From the NCBI GenBank assembly GCA_014825775.1, contig MVAQ01000187.1:1-43031 (forward strand): 43,031 bases of DNA, in the 5' to 3' direction. Of the stretch, positions 21,404 to 33,297 are shown one piece after another. The notes beneath the pieces were generated by a model. That model searched no databases, was not told where the DNA came from, and saw nothing but the letters and a program-made list of their open reading frames with translations. A program made the translations under genes and the position numbers. The stretch comes from Krasilnikovozyma curviuscula (Eukaryota > Basidiomycota > Tremellomycetes > Cystofilobasidiales > Mrakiaceae). How positions within the stretch are numbered: position 1 is the first letter of the stretch; each line of letters starts with the position of its first letter.

Positions 21404-24400
21404 CTAACCTCTCCCAACGTACTTTTGCCTCTGATAATCAGCCAGCAGAAGCTTGAACACGGACTTCCCATCTGCGTCGAGCACACTGACGAGAATCGCA
21501 TCCCTCTCTTTATCACCCGTCATCTCACACAATGCAAAGAGCCCAGGTTCTAACTCCTTCCTGACAGACACATCCATCACACTTGTTGGCTCCAACACTG
21601 CACGCATGTAGCTGACCAGAACGAACGGTGCGTGTTTCGAGAAGATACGAGCGAGAGATTCGGCTTTGGCAGCAGTGGTTGATTCGATTGCTGATCGTCG
21701 CGCAGGTCTTGGGATGGTCTTGACTGTCAGTCCCGTGAGAAGACGCGCGAGAGATTTCCCTTCAGCTGATCCTAGAGGATCGTCGAGGGTGATCCACTTT
21801 GGTAAGCTTTTGGCTAAGTCGCGCGTGTGCCGGCTACCGAGGTGGTTTCTCGGTGAGCGCAGGCACATCACAGACAAGCTGAGGAACGAAGCGAGAAGAG
21901 GTGCGGTTGGTGCAACGAGGTCTCTTCGTAACCGCAGAAGATTGGAGGCTGCGGTCATCGTTGTGGTGAAAAGGTTTCTTCCAGTCTTTGCGTCCTGCAA
22001 AGGGCTGGCAGTCACGACGAAGTTCAGGACAGACCAAATCGCGCCCATATCAGTTAGAAGGAGATAGCCAGCCTTATAACAGTAAAACTTCAGTACAAAT
22101 GAATGGGAACAACAGCATGATCGGGCTCACTTTCTCAGAACAAAGCGCCCCAATGACAAGAACAGCCTGGAAGAGAATCCGTGTAGAAGCATCTTGATCG
22201 ATTATCGCCAAAATCACTGCCAGAGATTTATTGATGATGAGCCTCTCAGAAACTATTTGAAGTAACACGTGTCAGCTAGTGGGAAGGTTGTCAGCATTAA
22301 TACGAAACACTCACGTTGTGACCCTTCGCGGAGAATCACAGCTACAGCTCTCAGACTTGCTTCAACAGCCACTTCCGACTCACAGAGATCAACGGTATCC
22401 AAAAGAGAACCAACAAGCTCCGTTCGTTCATCAGGAGAGAGTTTGGCTAATGCCTCTCTTGTGGAGTCTGGATGAGAAGCGGTAGTGTCCGGCTTTGGTG
22501 CGATGGGTTTAAGAATATTGTTTGAAGACTGTAAAGAACCGACTTGCGGTCAGGAACAGTGCCCCGCATGAGACACGAGACACGAGTAAACTTTGTACGC
22601 ACCAGAAGAGTACGAGAAAGACCAGTTGCACCTTCCAGTAAAAGCACTAGACGCTCACATTCTGGTTCGGGCAGAGAAGCCAGCGTTCTTCCGATAGCAT
22701 CTAGTGAAAAATTGGATTGCTATATTAGGCACCAGAGGATGATAAAAGAAAGAGAAGTGGCCCACTCACTCTTTAAATTAGAAAGCTCCCAAACTTCATC
22801 GGTGTGTAGTAAATCGTAGCTGATTTGAGCCATAGAAATACTGCCGTCCGCGAAATTACTACTTGAATCCAACGATAATAGCAAGGTGGAAGCAACCACA
22901 TCTAGCGTTGCAGCATCGGCGGTCGTGCTACGTAAGTGAAAAAACGTTTGTCAATACAGATGCTCAATGCAACGAAGCAATGGGTGCTCACTTCATCAAG
23001 CTTAAGAATCGTTCTGAAGTCAATGCCCAAACTGCAGTACACAAAACCTTCGAGCTGCTAAGCGACACCATCCTTCGATCCCAGGGCTGGGCCTTCTTGT
23101 AGCCAGAAAGAATAGTTGCAATCGACCTATTCAACCCTTGACTTTGTTCTAATACGACTTCTGACGTATAGTCTGCTTGAAAACTTTCTCGAACGACCAA
23201 AGCATGAATCTGCACAAAATAAAATAAACATGCAGTTTTCAGCGATACTTCGCGCATCGCACTAATAAAGAGATATAAGGGACTTACTAGCGCAAAGGCC
23301 ATCTCACCACCAAGCTTCTTCTTCCCTAAACTCTTCAACAACGCAGTGCTCCACGATGATTGCCACTCCAGCCCAACATCCACATTTTGAAAATCATACA
23401 GCGCTGTCCAGACATTCAGTGCCGACACAGCCATCCTCTGATTTGCCCAAGTGTGGTCCTTCTTGCCAACGTAGAAAGCCATCATTGGAGAAAGCAGCTC
23501 AGTTATTGTAGTGAAGTAGACAGCTTTGAGTTCGTCGACGGTCGACTCTGACATGCCTCTCAGATCGATGCTTCGTAGGACGCCGGAGAGAATTCGGGAC
23601 AGTAATGACAACTTGGCTGCCGCTGACTCGTGTGGTATAGATTGTAAAGATTCTACTGAAGTGGAAGTTGATTCGTTGAGTTTCCTCTTTTTGCTAGGCT
23701 TTGGTGAATCCACTTTGTCTTCGGCGGTTGAGGATGTCGGTGCTGTCGACTTGAACTCTGACCACTCCGCTTGAAGGAGTTCTTTTAGATGCGTGATGAC
23801 TCCAGTGACTTGAGCAGTAGTAAGAGAAGTACGAGTACTCTCACTGAAGATGTTTTGGTATTCAAAGGAAAACAATGGACCTAATGCCACAGTTGCGTAG
23901 AGGCTGGAAGGTGAAGACGAGGAAGGGGGGAATGCAGAGCCAATGGAAGACGACAGGAAGGTGACAAGAGAGGGAATTTGTCTTGTCTTTGTGTAGTAGG
24001 ACAAGAAACTTGAGAGTAGTTGAAGCGAAGGAGAGTGCGTTGACTGTGAAGCAATCTGCAAACCCAAATCCAACACAGCAGATGCGTTGATGGCAAGGAT
24101 CAGTACCACTGAAAAAAAGAGTGCAACCAGAGTACATACCAAAATGATGAACTGAAGAACATCCGGTACGAACGGTTCTATGATCTGATAGTCCATTCGT
24201 AGAACAATATCGAGACAGGAGATGATTTCATCTCTATCAGAATCATCAACAGCCTTCACATCCAGCTCCTGGATACCCCTCTCCACAATGTCGTTTAGCA
24301 GCTTTTTCCAACTTGCATCTCCACCATCATACACAACCTCATCTTCCACAACCTTCAAAATCGCCATTCTAGCTGCCCAACAGCCTTTCTTTCGTCCATT

Positions 24401-25651
24401 CGTTAATGAGGTTGAAATTGAATTGGAAATTTCGTTGACTACTGCAAGAGAAACCTCTCTGACGCTCGAAGTTGCGTGGACTTCTGCCGGAACTCTTGAG
24501 TAGACCGAGACTGGGAATAATGTGTGTCGCATTGACTTGACAAGGGTAATGTATGACTTTAACAAAATTGCTGGGGCTGAAGATGAAAGAAGCTGAGGTG
24601 GAAGAGTTGGTAGAATATCAGGCCGTTGTATTTGGGAAGCGACTACTGGTTGAGTGGATATTCGTTGCGACGATGCCTTTTTTGACGTATGTTTGTTTGA
24701 GGATGTCAAATTGTGATGTGTGGTCTCTTTGAGGACTTCGAGAGGGAAGAGAAGAGAAGAAAGGAGGCGGGAAAGTATGTCTTGGAGACTCAGATGCGAA
24801 TTGGTTGAGGATAATTGAAGCATCAACGCGAGGTGGGAATTGAGGAAATTCTTGATGAACACTTGGGAAATCTATAGCGAGAACCAGACATAAGATTAGA
24901 CTGCATAAACAGCTTTGAACTTCTTCTCAACTAACCTTCTTCCTTGTTAAATTTGTTGCAAGAGATCCATCCAGCGCCTCGCTGACAACCTGCAGCAGCT
25001 CAACCTCAGCCACCACCAAATCCTTCTCCAAGAGAGCTAACTCTTCACCCTGTGGATTGATTACTGCTAATGCTGATCCGTAAAGATCTAGTAAAGCTGT
25101 CGATCCGATCGACTGTCCAATGACATTCAACACGAGCTTGAGACAAGCCGTCACTTCCTTCAGCAAAGCCTGGTTCGAGTTGGTTCTCCTCACAGCGATA
25201 TGAAGTAGGAAAGAGTTGAACAATGGCAGAAGCGAGTTCTGAGACAGTAGAGTTGGTATGTAGGTCGGCAGGGGTGTTTGGGATAAGATAGAATGAACGA
25301 GTGACCAGTGGGGCAACGACAGCATTACCGTAGCGGTGTTAGACCTGAACAAAAAAGATAAATCAGTATCAACTTCGCTCATCATAGTATGTGCGAGGTT
25401 TCAACTGAAATCTCAACTCACTTCTGATCCTTCGTCGCTGCAGATTTCTTCCCACCGTCGTTCGAATCCTTTAAAAGCTCTTTCAACACCCAATCTCCAA
25501 GAACTTCGCCCTTCCTAGGCACATACAGCGTCTGGAGATCCCATGCTCGCTGAGCAACCTCGATTTTGGACAAAGTCGAATGGGCTTGATTCGTCTTTAG
25601 GTATTTGATCAGAGCTGCAGACGATGATAGAGGATCCAAGACGGCTGTCAT
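21404..25651 (-). CDS. URB2: Nucleolar pre-ribosomal factor Urb2/Npa2 family
   Basis: Ten exons (25651..25422, 25344..24936, 24871..24140, 24055..23288, 23209..22992, 22927..22770, 22700..22603, 22528..22315, 22252..22131, 22072..21404) add up to 1205 residues, close to yeast Urb2 (1174). The protein is leucine-rich and helical throughout, as expected for a HEAT-like solenoid, with a short basic insertion (SKKRKLNES). The C-terminal block has the family signature: LVSYMRAVLE, RKELEPGLFALCEM, an SVLDADGKSVFK segment and a closing LADYQRQKYVG. Urb2 acts with Urb1/Npa1 in early 60S subunit assembly in the nucleolus. Two introns (24056-24139 and 23210-23287) are multiples of three without stops and could be retained without breaking the frame. 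The start ATG at 25651 was preferred to an upstream non-ATG codon. Confidence 0.9.
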
Positions 25652-26120
25652 TCTGATGGTAGTGCCTGAGCCTGGCAAGATCCAGCTGCCCCGTGAGCTT
25701 CAATATGTTGCTGTCAAGGTTGGATGAACAATATATACTGAAACGGCTCCTGGTAATTTACTCTCGCCACTGAGACCAAATTTTCTACAGCTCTCAAAGT
25801 TCGCAATGTGTATTTGAATAGAGTACAATGAAACAGGCTCAGAAAATGGAAGATATGTGAAACGACAGCTGTCCGCTGGGAGGGATGTCCGGTCGCCGCG
25901 CACAACAGTCAAGCAAACAAGTACAGTGAATTGAAGCAAAAGAGCGCCGGCATGAAAATATGGCATGGAGAATGTGTGAATGCAAGTGTGTGATAGTAAT
26001 GGTGGTGTAGTTGTTGGCGGAAGCTGCGATTTTTGATAGGGGAAGAACATGACTCTCTGAGTCGCAAGGTGACAAGAGAAGAGCAGTGTGAGGAAAATCT
26101 AACCGGAAGTATCTATCCGA
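25652..26120. other. URB2 promoter and 3' flank of the RING gene
   Basis: This 469-bp tandem intergenic region is on the minus strand. An ATG-started open frame (26050..25700, 116 codons) includes a hydrophobic stretch (LLLQFTVLVCLTVV). It has no family match that I recognise and lies entirely in the URB2 upstream region, so it is probably chance. Confidence 0.35.
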
Positions 26121-27803
26121 TCAATCATCTGTTAAGTCGATGACTCCGTGATTCTGAGGTGGAAGGTGAACCCAGCGATTGGTGCTTCTCGCCGCAGGAC
26201 CAGGATTAGCGTTGCGGGCGTAGGATTGAGGGGCGGTTCTTGCAACCGGTCGAGTAACTGCTCCACCAGCAACAGGAGCTGGCGGTTGCTGTTGTTGATG
26301 TGTATTTCGAGAAGATGTTGCGGTTCCTCTTCGAGTGTGCTGAGGAGCCATTCGAGCGAGTCGAGGGTAGTGAGCTTCCAACATCGCTTCTTCGTCGTCG
26401 TCATCTTCCTCATGTTCCTGGTATTCGCCCTCGTCGTCTGAAATCTCAGCGTGAGCTCCTCTCCTGAACATACGACCCCACACTGGGTTGCGGGCTGCTG
26501 CTGATGGCGGTGCAGGAGCAGAGATAAGATTGGGAAAGAGGAAGGCAGGGAAGTTTTGAAAACCAGAACCCAAGTTGTTCATAAATTGAGCTTCGTACAA
26601 CTCTGCAAGACCTTGAGCACGTCTTGCATTCGCGGTAGATGATGTTGCCGCCGGTGGTGGGGGCGGTCTAGCTTTGAGTCTGTTGTACTCACTAGCAAGT
26701 TCGGGAATGAGAGTTAAGGTCAGCCTGAAGTCTCGGGTGGTCACTTTGTGAAATTACTCACTCCACTTTTCGCTGGTGATCAAACTTTCGTTTTTGGAAT
26801 TGCTTGTCACACTCGCCAATTTTTTGGAGTCCGAATGCCTGAAGGCGACCAGATATAAACAATCAGTAAACAGTCGGCTGGCAATTAAAGAAGTTTTATT
26901 ACAAAAGCGAACTTACAATCTTCTCAATTGCTTTATCTAAGTGAAAATTAGGTATGAATGGAAGATAGTTCTTCTCTCTGCATACCGGACACTCAGTAGT
27001 CGAGTTAGAATTACGGATGTCGATGGAGCATTTCCCGCAGAAGGAATGGCCACATTGAGTCGACATAGCTCTAACACTGAAAATTCAAGAATATTCACAG
27101 AAGTCAGCCAAAGTAAAGTGTAACATTAATTAGAGACCATTGCTGCGAAGGCGATGCCCAACCTAATCGCAAGCACGGAACACTGGAGGGAGGTACATCA
27201 GACAACCAAGAGTGGTTTGTCTTCTTCAATCACCAGCGCTGCCATCCAGCACCACTAGATATCGAGAGGATATAAAACTTACATTGTCTCATAGCAAATC
27301 CCACACTCGAAATCCTCCAACAACTCCTCTAGCCTCTCTTTATTCATCGCAGGTACACCCCCTATTAGCTTCTTTTCTTCCTCTCTAACAAGTACTTCCA
27401 CGTCAAAGATCTGAATAGGTGCTGGTATTTCAAATCCGTTCTTCCCTTTGCCTTTGGTGTCGCTGTTGTGAGAAGGTCCACCAACATGGACGGATTCAAA
27501 TGACCTCTGACGTTTCTCCTCGCCTGCATCTGAACTACTGAGTTCGATTGGTGCCTTCCTCTTCTTGCTAGTTGGTGAACTAGATTTGGTTGCTAAATGA
27601 GCCTTGTTGTTGTTTATGTTGGTGGTGAAGGCTGTGCTTATGAGTGAAGAGCTCGATGGGATAAGGGCGACACCTCCGCTGGCTATTGCTCTAGTTGATC
27701 TAGCCGAAGCAGAACCGGAGTCATTCAATGACAAGGGAGATGTACCTGTTGAGGAGATTTCATTGGATTCTGAAGAGTAGCCTCTATTTCTGCGAGGAGG
27801 CAT
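26121..27803 (-). CDS. RING-finger protein with SUMO-interaction-like motifs (putative E3 ubiquitin ligase)
   Basis: Four exons (27803..27283, 27076..26917, 26838..26762, 26724..26121) encode 453 residues. A C3HC4 RING spans residues about 168-215: CGICYET, then a gap, CGHSFCGKC and CPVCREK, with an acidic EELLEDFE lead-in. A basic helix (GECDKQFQKRKFDHQRK) follows. The remainder is low in complexity (poly-Pro, poly-Asp/Glu, Gln runs). The protein ends in GVIDLTDD, a textbook SUMO-interaction motif, and a second similar motif (PIELSSSD) lies in the N-terminal part next to a basic KKRKAP stretch. E3 ligase activity and nuclear action are inferred. The first intron is long (206 nt) and splits the RING between its first and second zinc-ligand pairs. 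Confidence 0.85.
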
Positions 27804-28482
27804 CGTGCAGTTGACGTGACGGCTGTTTCGGCGGAGGGAGCAAGTACACCCACAAGGGGAGACATAACCTCAGTTCCAGACACCAAAAACATAAAGAGCA
27901 TGTCGAAATCAGAGAGATAAGTAAGTGGGACTTACGTGGATATCTATCTTCTGGGATGGCGAGCCGCTGGCTCAATATGTCGAAGCCGGAGAGCGCAAAA
28001 CAATGAGCCTCACGAACAGAAGAGCTTTCTTTCCCTCGAGATCGACCGGGTAGAAGCCAGAACCGTCGAAGGAGTAGAGCAGATGGGGTACACGTCGCTG
28101 GATTCGTATGTAATATTCTTCGGTTCTGCCCATTCACCTGCCGGAGCGAAAGCAGATACAGAGCGATTTACCAAACGAACAAAACAGCCCAATGTCCAAA
28201 GTGGATCAGTGGATTAGAAAAAGACGAATCTGCTGCCCTACGAAAGGCAAAGGGCTGAACCTTAGAGAAAAAGAGGTTGGAAGTTTGAACCTGGACATTG
28301 AAGTTGAGTAGTTCAGTCAGCTACAGCCAGACTGTCACCTTGAATTTACAGAAACTCTTGAAACTCCTTCTTTTTAGGCCCAAGTTTGAACCGGAGATCG
28401 CTAGCTACCTTTCTAGTGAGCTTGGAAGGCTTTCTTGGTCAATTCTGCACAATATCAACGCATTTGTCCAGCTTCAGCAGCC
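27804..28482. other. Divergent intergenic region
   Basis: This 679-bp region lies between the RING gene (minus) and the decarboxylase-like gene (plus). Open frames seen on both strands have no domain. On the minus strand a GTAAGT near 27936 could be the donor of a 5' UTR intron of the RING gene. No RNA gene was found. Confidence 0.35.
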
Positions 28483-29422
28483 ATGGTCTCGTTTGAAGCT
28501 TCAACCTCTCGAACAGAAGGAAATCTGCACGTTCTGATAATCACAACAGGTTCTGTAGCCAGTGTAAAGCTTCCTTTGATGGTGGAAGCGCTTCTGCAGG
28601 TTGGTTTTCCGCGTTGTTGCTGTTAGTCAGCATGCTGATGTATTGACGGAGCATCTGCGAACAGTATTCCAACATCTCGGTCCAAGTGATTGCTACAAAA
28701 TCTTCTCTGACCTTCTACGATCCTGCTGTGGTCGAGGCGGCCCACAAAGATCGAGGTCTAAGGGTGTGGCAGGATGCTGAAGAGTGGAACGTGAGTTCTC
28801 TGTTCCTCCTTCTGCCTCAACGTCTCTTGGCTGATTACTCTAGAACTTTAAATGTAGTCGTGGAAAAAGATAGGAGATCCAATTTTGCATATTGAGGTAA
28901 GTCTCGGTTTTCAAAGATCCATCACTTGTTATCCTGACACTCCTTCTTGTCCCAAGCTGCGACGATGGGCAGACTTGGTACTCGTAGCACCATGCAGTGC
29001 AAATACGATAGCGAAAATAGCAGGTGGAATCACAGATAATCTTGCAGTATGTTAGCGATCTTTGACGTGGCCTTCTTGTGTCTGACCATAGTTGTGTCGT
29101 CCTATTAGACATCTCTGCTGAGAGCACTTGCACCACCTACCACAACTTACCTTTTTCCCGCCATGAACACGTTTATGTATACTCATCCTCTGACGGCCGT
29201 CCATCTGAAAACAATTGAAGAGGTGATTGGATACAACGTGGTTGGACCGATAGGAAAAAACCTGGCTTGTGGTGACGTTGGTATGTAATTTCAGGTCATG
29301 ATAAAGTTTATGGGTAGTTAGTGACTGATTTGTGCTGGACTGCAGGTGTCGGCGCTATGACTGATTGGAGAGATATTGTCAAAATCGTAGAGGGTATACT
29401 GGAACAAAGGGCCACAGCGTAG
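28483..29422 (+). CDS. Phosphopantothenoylcysteine decarboxylase-like flavoprotein (PPCDC/Hal3 family)
   Basis: Six exons (28483..28599, 28665..28790, 28858..28896, 28957..29046, 29109..29280, 29346..29422) give 206 residues, the size of monofunctional PPCDCs. Visible motifs are the N-terminal IITTGSVASVK, KIGDPILHIELRRWAD, APCSANTIAKIAGGITDNL, the PAMNTFM motif with its catalytic asparagine, and LACGD with the substrate-binding-flap cysteine. The family decarboxylates 4'-phosphopantothenoylcysteine, using bound FMN, in coenzyme A synthesis, as trimers with sites between subunits. One key residue differs: the catalytic histidine (SLHF in plants, KHFY in animals) is Thr here, codon 28710-28712, in SSLTFYD. 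In yeast the catalytic residues are split between Hal3/Vhs3 and Cab3, so this protein may pair with a histidine-bearing paralogue. It lacks the long acidic tails of yeast Hal3. Confidence 0.88.
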
Positions 29423-29706
29423 GTATCTTTCTCTCGGTCTGTGCGTGTAACTTTACAATGATGGCAAAATCGAGGTCACTTGTTCAATTGTACGAACGAT
29501 GTTGTACGATCATCTGGTGCTCAAATGTAAAGTGCAGTATTCTCTGGGGCAATACTTCTACAAACCATCTCGAAAGTCCATTTACTTCGTTAGAGAACCA
29601 GGTGTTCCAATCGGTATTGTTAGACTCATAGTCAAATTCAAAATGTGACTATGGTGGCGGAGCAACAAGCAATAAGCAAGCAATCCCAAACTACAACTTG
29701 CCCAAG

Positions 29707-32653
29707 ATGGCAGACCAGCCTCTTTCCCTCTACCCAGCTCCAATACCCAAAGGGAAGCTGTCAGCATGGCAGTCTTCAGGTAGAACGATTGGAATGAAGG
29801 TCTCACCGCAGGAGAAAGTTGCAATCTGGGTCAGCAAAAAGGTACAAACCAAATCCTCTACCTCATTTGTTATCTTAGAGCTGACCTCCTCCCTTGATCA
29901 ATTGCACAAATCGCAGAGAGACCCTCTTCACCCTGACCAGCCTCCTACAAGTAAAGGGTTCTATGATTCAGACCGGGCAGTATATTTCACTAACACGCAA
30001 AGCGTCCCTCACAACCTCGTTCCTGTCAGTCCCGCCCTTGACCGCCTCTATATGTGTTCTCCCTCACTGATGCAGTAGTAACGTCTGCTTGGATATTGTT
30101 TCTTTTATTTGGATAGCTTTATACGGAAGCCTATACGCTATTTGAATCGCTTCAAGACATTTACCATGCATCTGAACAGGATAGAGGTGGAAACGAGGCG
30201 AGGACGAGGAAGTTTGGTGGTGAGATAGTTGTTGAAAAGGCGTAAGTGATATGATCTTCCTTCCTGAGGTTTTTAGTCAGTCTAGCGGGCAGCTCATGTT
30301 GTTCCCGGGTTGCTCTAGCTTGCCCACACCTACCCAGATCAACTACTACCATCGAATATTGGAACTGTACTTAAACGCAATCCAAAGTTATCTTCTCACA
30401 CCAGAACTCTCAGTAGGTCTTCGTTAGTTAGTTGTTTCTCAAAGTGATTCTGACTCCATTTCCTTTATTGCTTGTCAAAGGCTGCTGAAAAATCCAAATG
30501 GCACGCAACATTCCAGATCCTCTCCCTTACGCAAATCCTCTACGTTCCTAAAGATGGCAAAGGTCAAACTGTTGTTGGTGAAGAGATACTAGATTGGGTT
30601 AATAAGGGAGATCCAGGACCAACTGTCGAAGAAGGTGAAGATATCCTCAGAGCTGATCAGCCCTGGGGTAAAGAAAACTTCTGGGATTATGTCACTAGGT
30701 AAAATCAGTTTTGCTATAGTAGTACGGTGCATCTCTTAGCAGCAGCCGCTAATTATGATGCCTCTCGAAATTGATCAGGTCGCTACTTCGAGGATTCATT
30801 CCATCCGCAATCCAGCTCCTTCTTACTCTCAAAACGCACCCTTCACCTGTCCTATCAAGGCTCTCCAGATCACTCTGCTCTCATCTGGAAAAATACCCTC
30901 GCTCAATTAACTTCCAAACCAGCGACTCTTTCCTTCAAGCACACCGGGACTGGCGAGCCTCGCTACGACCCATAGTCAATAGCGTCTCGAAGAAAGGTTG
31001 GACTAAAGAAGGAAAATGGCTTGACGATGATGATTGGCTTGCTGGTCAAGAACTCGAGACCATCCTCACCATCGTTGTAGAAATTCTCGAAGGTGAACCC
31101 CAGAGGATTTTGGAAGAAAGTGAAGAATGGAAAGAGGCACTAGGAGCTTGGGGTCTGTGGGTCAGGCCAAGGCTGACAAGGGATGATGTTCCAGAAACGA
31201 TGACCACCATATTGGAGGCAATCCCTGCGGATTCAAGTGTTATAGATGATGCCGCCCAGGTGGATCTGTGCCGAGGTCTTATAACAAAAGCCATAACACT
31301 TTGTAATCAGTGGGACATCTGGCTCGTTGCTCACTTGACAGATGTTCTGGATAAAGTGGGTGTGCTAGAACCTGATTCTACAGCGTAAGAAGCTGTCTTT
31401 AATGGATCGCTTTGCTGGACCAAAGCTGACTTCTTTGCATTCTCATAGGTTTTCTCATACTCTTCGAGACCACTTTATCCTATCCTATGCTGATCATCTG
31501 CAAACGGATCCTGGACTTTGGCGAATGACCTGCTCGTACCTGGGAACTTGTGGCGTCGAGGGAGTCGGAAGACTGGGGGCCTTGCTGAAGCGTGTTCCTC
31601 TCCGTTTTCCAAGAGGAGACGACGAGATGGACGATCAAACGCAGGCTGAGGGACAGGATATCGAAGATGTGTTCAAAATGTGAGAAAATGCCCTGCAGTA
31701 TGATTAATTTGTGACCTGGCTGACATGATTTCTCCTCAGGTTCTACGATTATGGTCTAGAGGAAGAATCTCGATCGCTGGCTAGGACGATTGCTCAACGT
31801 ATGGCTCGCGAGAGGAAGTACGGGATCGCTGTATCGTTTTGTGTCCGAGCGGGTGACGGTCGTCAGCTTGGAATAATAGCCAACAAAATACTGGATGAAT
31901 ACGTAACAAAAGGTATGTATTACCTTCATAACTGACAGTGTTCTTTTTTTGTGTCTGACTATCACCTCACTTAATTTTAGGTGCACAAGAATATATCGCA
32001 TTGGTCAATTCCATGCCTCAATCTCTGTTCTCTCCCGACTCGCCGCACTACATCTCACCATACACAAACGCAACCTCCATTGCCGACCTCACGTACATGG
32101 GAGGCGCTCAATTCCACCCCACTTTCCCAATCTTAGCTTCTCGACTTTCCTTCCTCCCCATGTACCGTGACTTCCACGAGACGTATAGGACTGGCGACAA
32201 GGCGAAAGCAGCGGAGATGCTAGTCAAGATGTTGGTCAACGGCGCTGCTCCTACTGGTTTTTTGGGTGTGCTATTGGTTGATTCAGTACCATTGCTTGAA
32301 GGTAAGCGCATACAGGAGAACTGGTTCCGTCGCAACGCTGACATCTTTCTGTCTATATTTCAGATGAAGAAATTCTGATAGAAAGCCAAGACGCCTATGA
32401 AATCCTCCGCATTCTAGAAGAAGTTCTTTCAGCATCATCTCACTCACCAGCAGACTACTTGACCCACCTTTCTAATTTATCTTCGGTTAAGCGTGAACAG
32501 AAATCGGCGGTAGCGCCAACAGTTGAAGCGGAGAAGACTCATCAACAGGAAGCTTGGAATGCTGCTGCACGAGTACTGGATGTCGTCAGACTAGCATTGG
32601 CGAAGCACCTGGCGAAGTGTTGTGTTGCGGATTTTTCGCATGGCAGCTTTTAG
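29707..32653 (+). CDS. NUP85: Nucleoporin Nup85 (Y-complex/Nup84 complex)
   Basis: Ten exons (29707..29841, 29917..30024, 30117..30241, 30319..30412, 30481..30698, 30779..31384, 31449..31679, 31740..31912, 31981..32301, 32364..32653) sum to 766 residues, within the family range. The protein is almost entirely alpha-helical. The crown-type helical core has GFIPSAIQLLLTL, then LWRMTCSYLGTCGVEGVGRLGALLKRVPL, which matches the conserved Nup85 block of a tryptophan-led helix, YL..C and a loop ending in R-x-P-L. Later helices (FYDYGLEEESRSLARTIAQRM, GIAVSFCVRAGDG) continue the solenoid. Nup85 is a core scaffold of the Y-shaped nuclear pore subcomplex. The 5' exons are the least certain: the 30025 donor is GTCAGT, and the 75-nt intron at 29842-29916 is free of stops. 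It lies 284 bp downstream of the decarboxylase-like gene on the same strand. Confidence 0.85.
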
Positions 32654-33297
32654 GTTGGATGAAAACCTCGTTCATATTGATTTTGAATGAAAGGGGCAAG
32701 ACGACGTGACGTATACATTTCTGGATGCAAAGCTTACCTAAGTTGCTAGGTCAGACGTAAGACTTCTTGTCTATGTTGATCTGAGAGGTAATTTCTATGG
32801 CGGCCACGATTGTGTTTGGCCCTCAAACTCTGACATCTTTTGGTCCTCCGATCCCATCCTCCGGTCAACGAACTCGTTACTCTCATCACTTCACAACCGG
32901 ATGCTACTTCTCCACTGAATGAAGTTAATCCCTTCGAAAAGGACACCTGGAAGAACGTAACGTCGTCACTAACAGTTTTAGGTTTATCGACCTTGTCATT
33001 TTGGTGCCCCATTCTTCCTTAAAGTTCCTGTTTCAAAAACACTGACTAGTAATATGAGAACAAATAAGAAAAAACTGGCGGTGGTAGATCTCAGCATACT
33101 TAGATCTAGATCGAGGACAAGGAGGTGGATAGATAATTTATAACAGCTAGATGCTATTTTGCGGTAGTAAGGAAGAGCAAAATAAAAGAGAAGAGTAACA
33201 AAGCATTAAATATCGTTGACTGCTAGACCTGAGGTACATTAAAAAGCCTGATTGAGCTAGAACACATAACAAGGGGTGCGGTATGGCTAGATCGCAA
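32654..33297. other. Intergenic region with no supported gene
   Basis: This 644-bp region lies between NUP85 (plus) and the CHRD gene stop (minus), so it is convergent. A plus-strand stretch at about 32797-33022 has short protein-like frames (an ATG-started MAATIVFGPQT, and in another frame LNEVNPFEKDTWKN), but no splice joins them. The remainder, from 33030, is AT-rich. Confidence 0.35.

Noticed and set aside
25700..26050. Minus-strand 116-codon ORF with a hydrophobic N-terminal segment
   Set aside because: It lies wholly in the URB2 upstream region, has no recognised domain and no splice context. Likely chance.
27784..28137. Minus-strand ORF upstream of the RING gene
   Set aside because: It overlaps the RING start in another frame and has low-information sequence. 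Treated as a shadow.
32746..33022. Small ORFs on both strands between NUP85 and the CHRD gene
   Set aside because: Frames are short, not joinable by a plausible intron and without known motifs.
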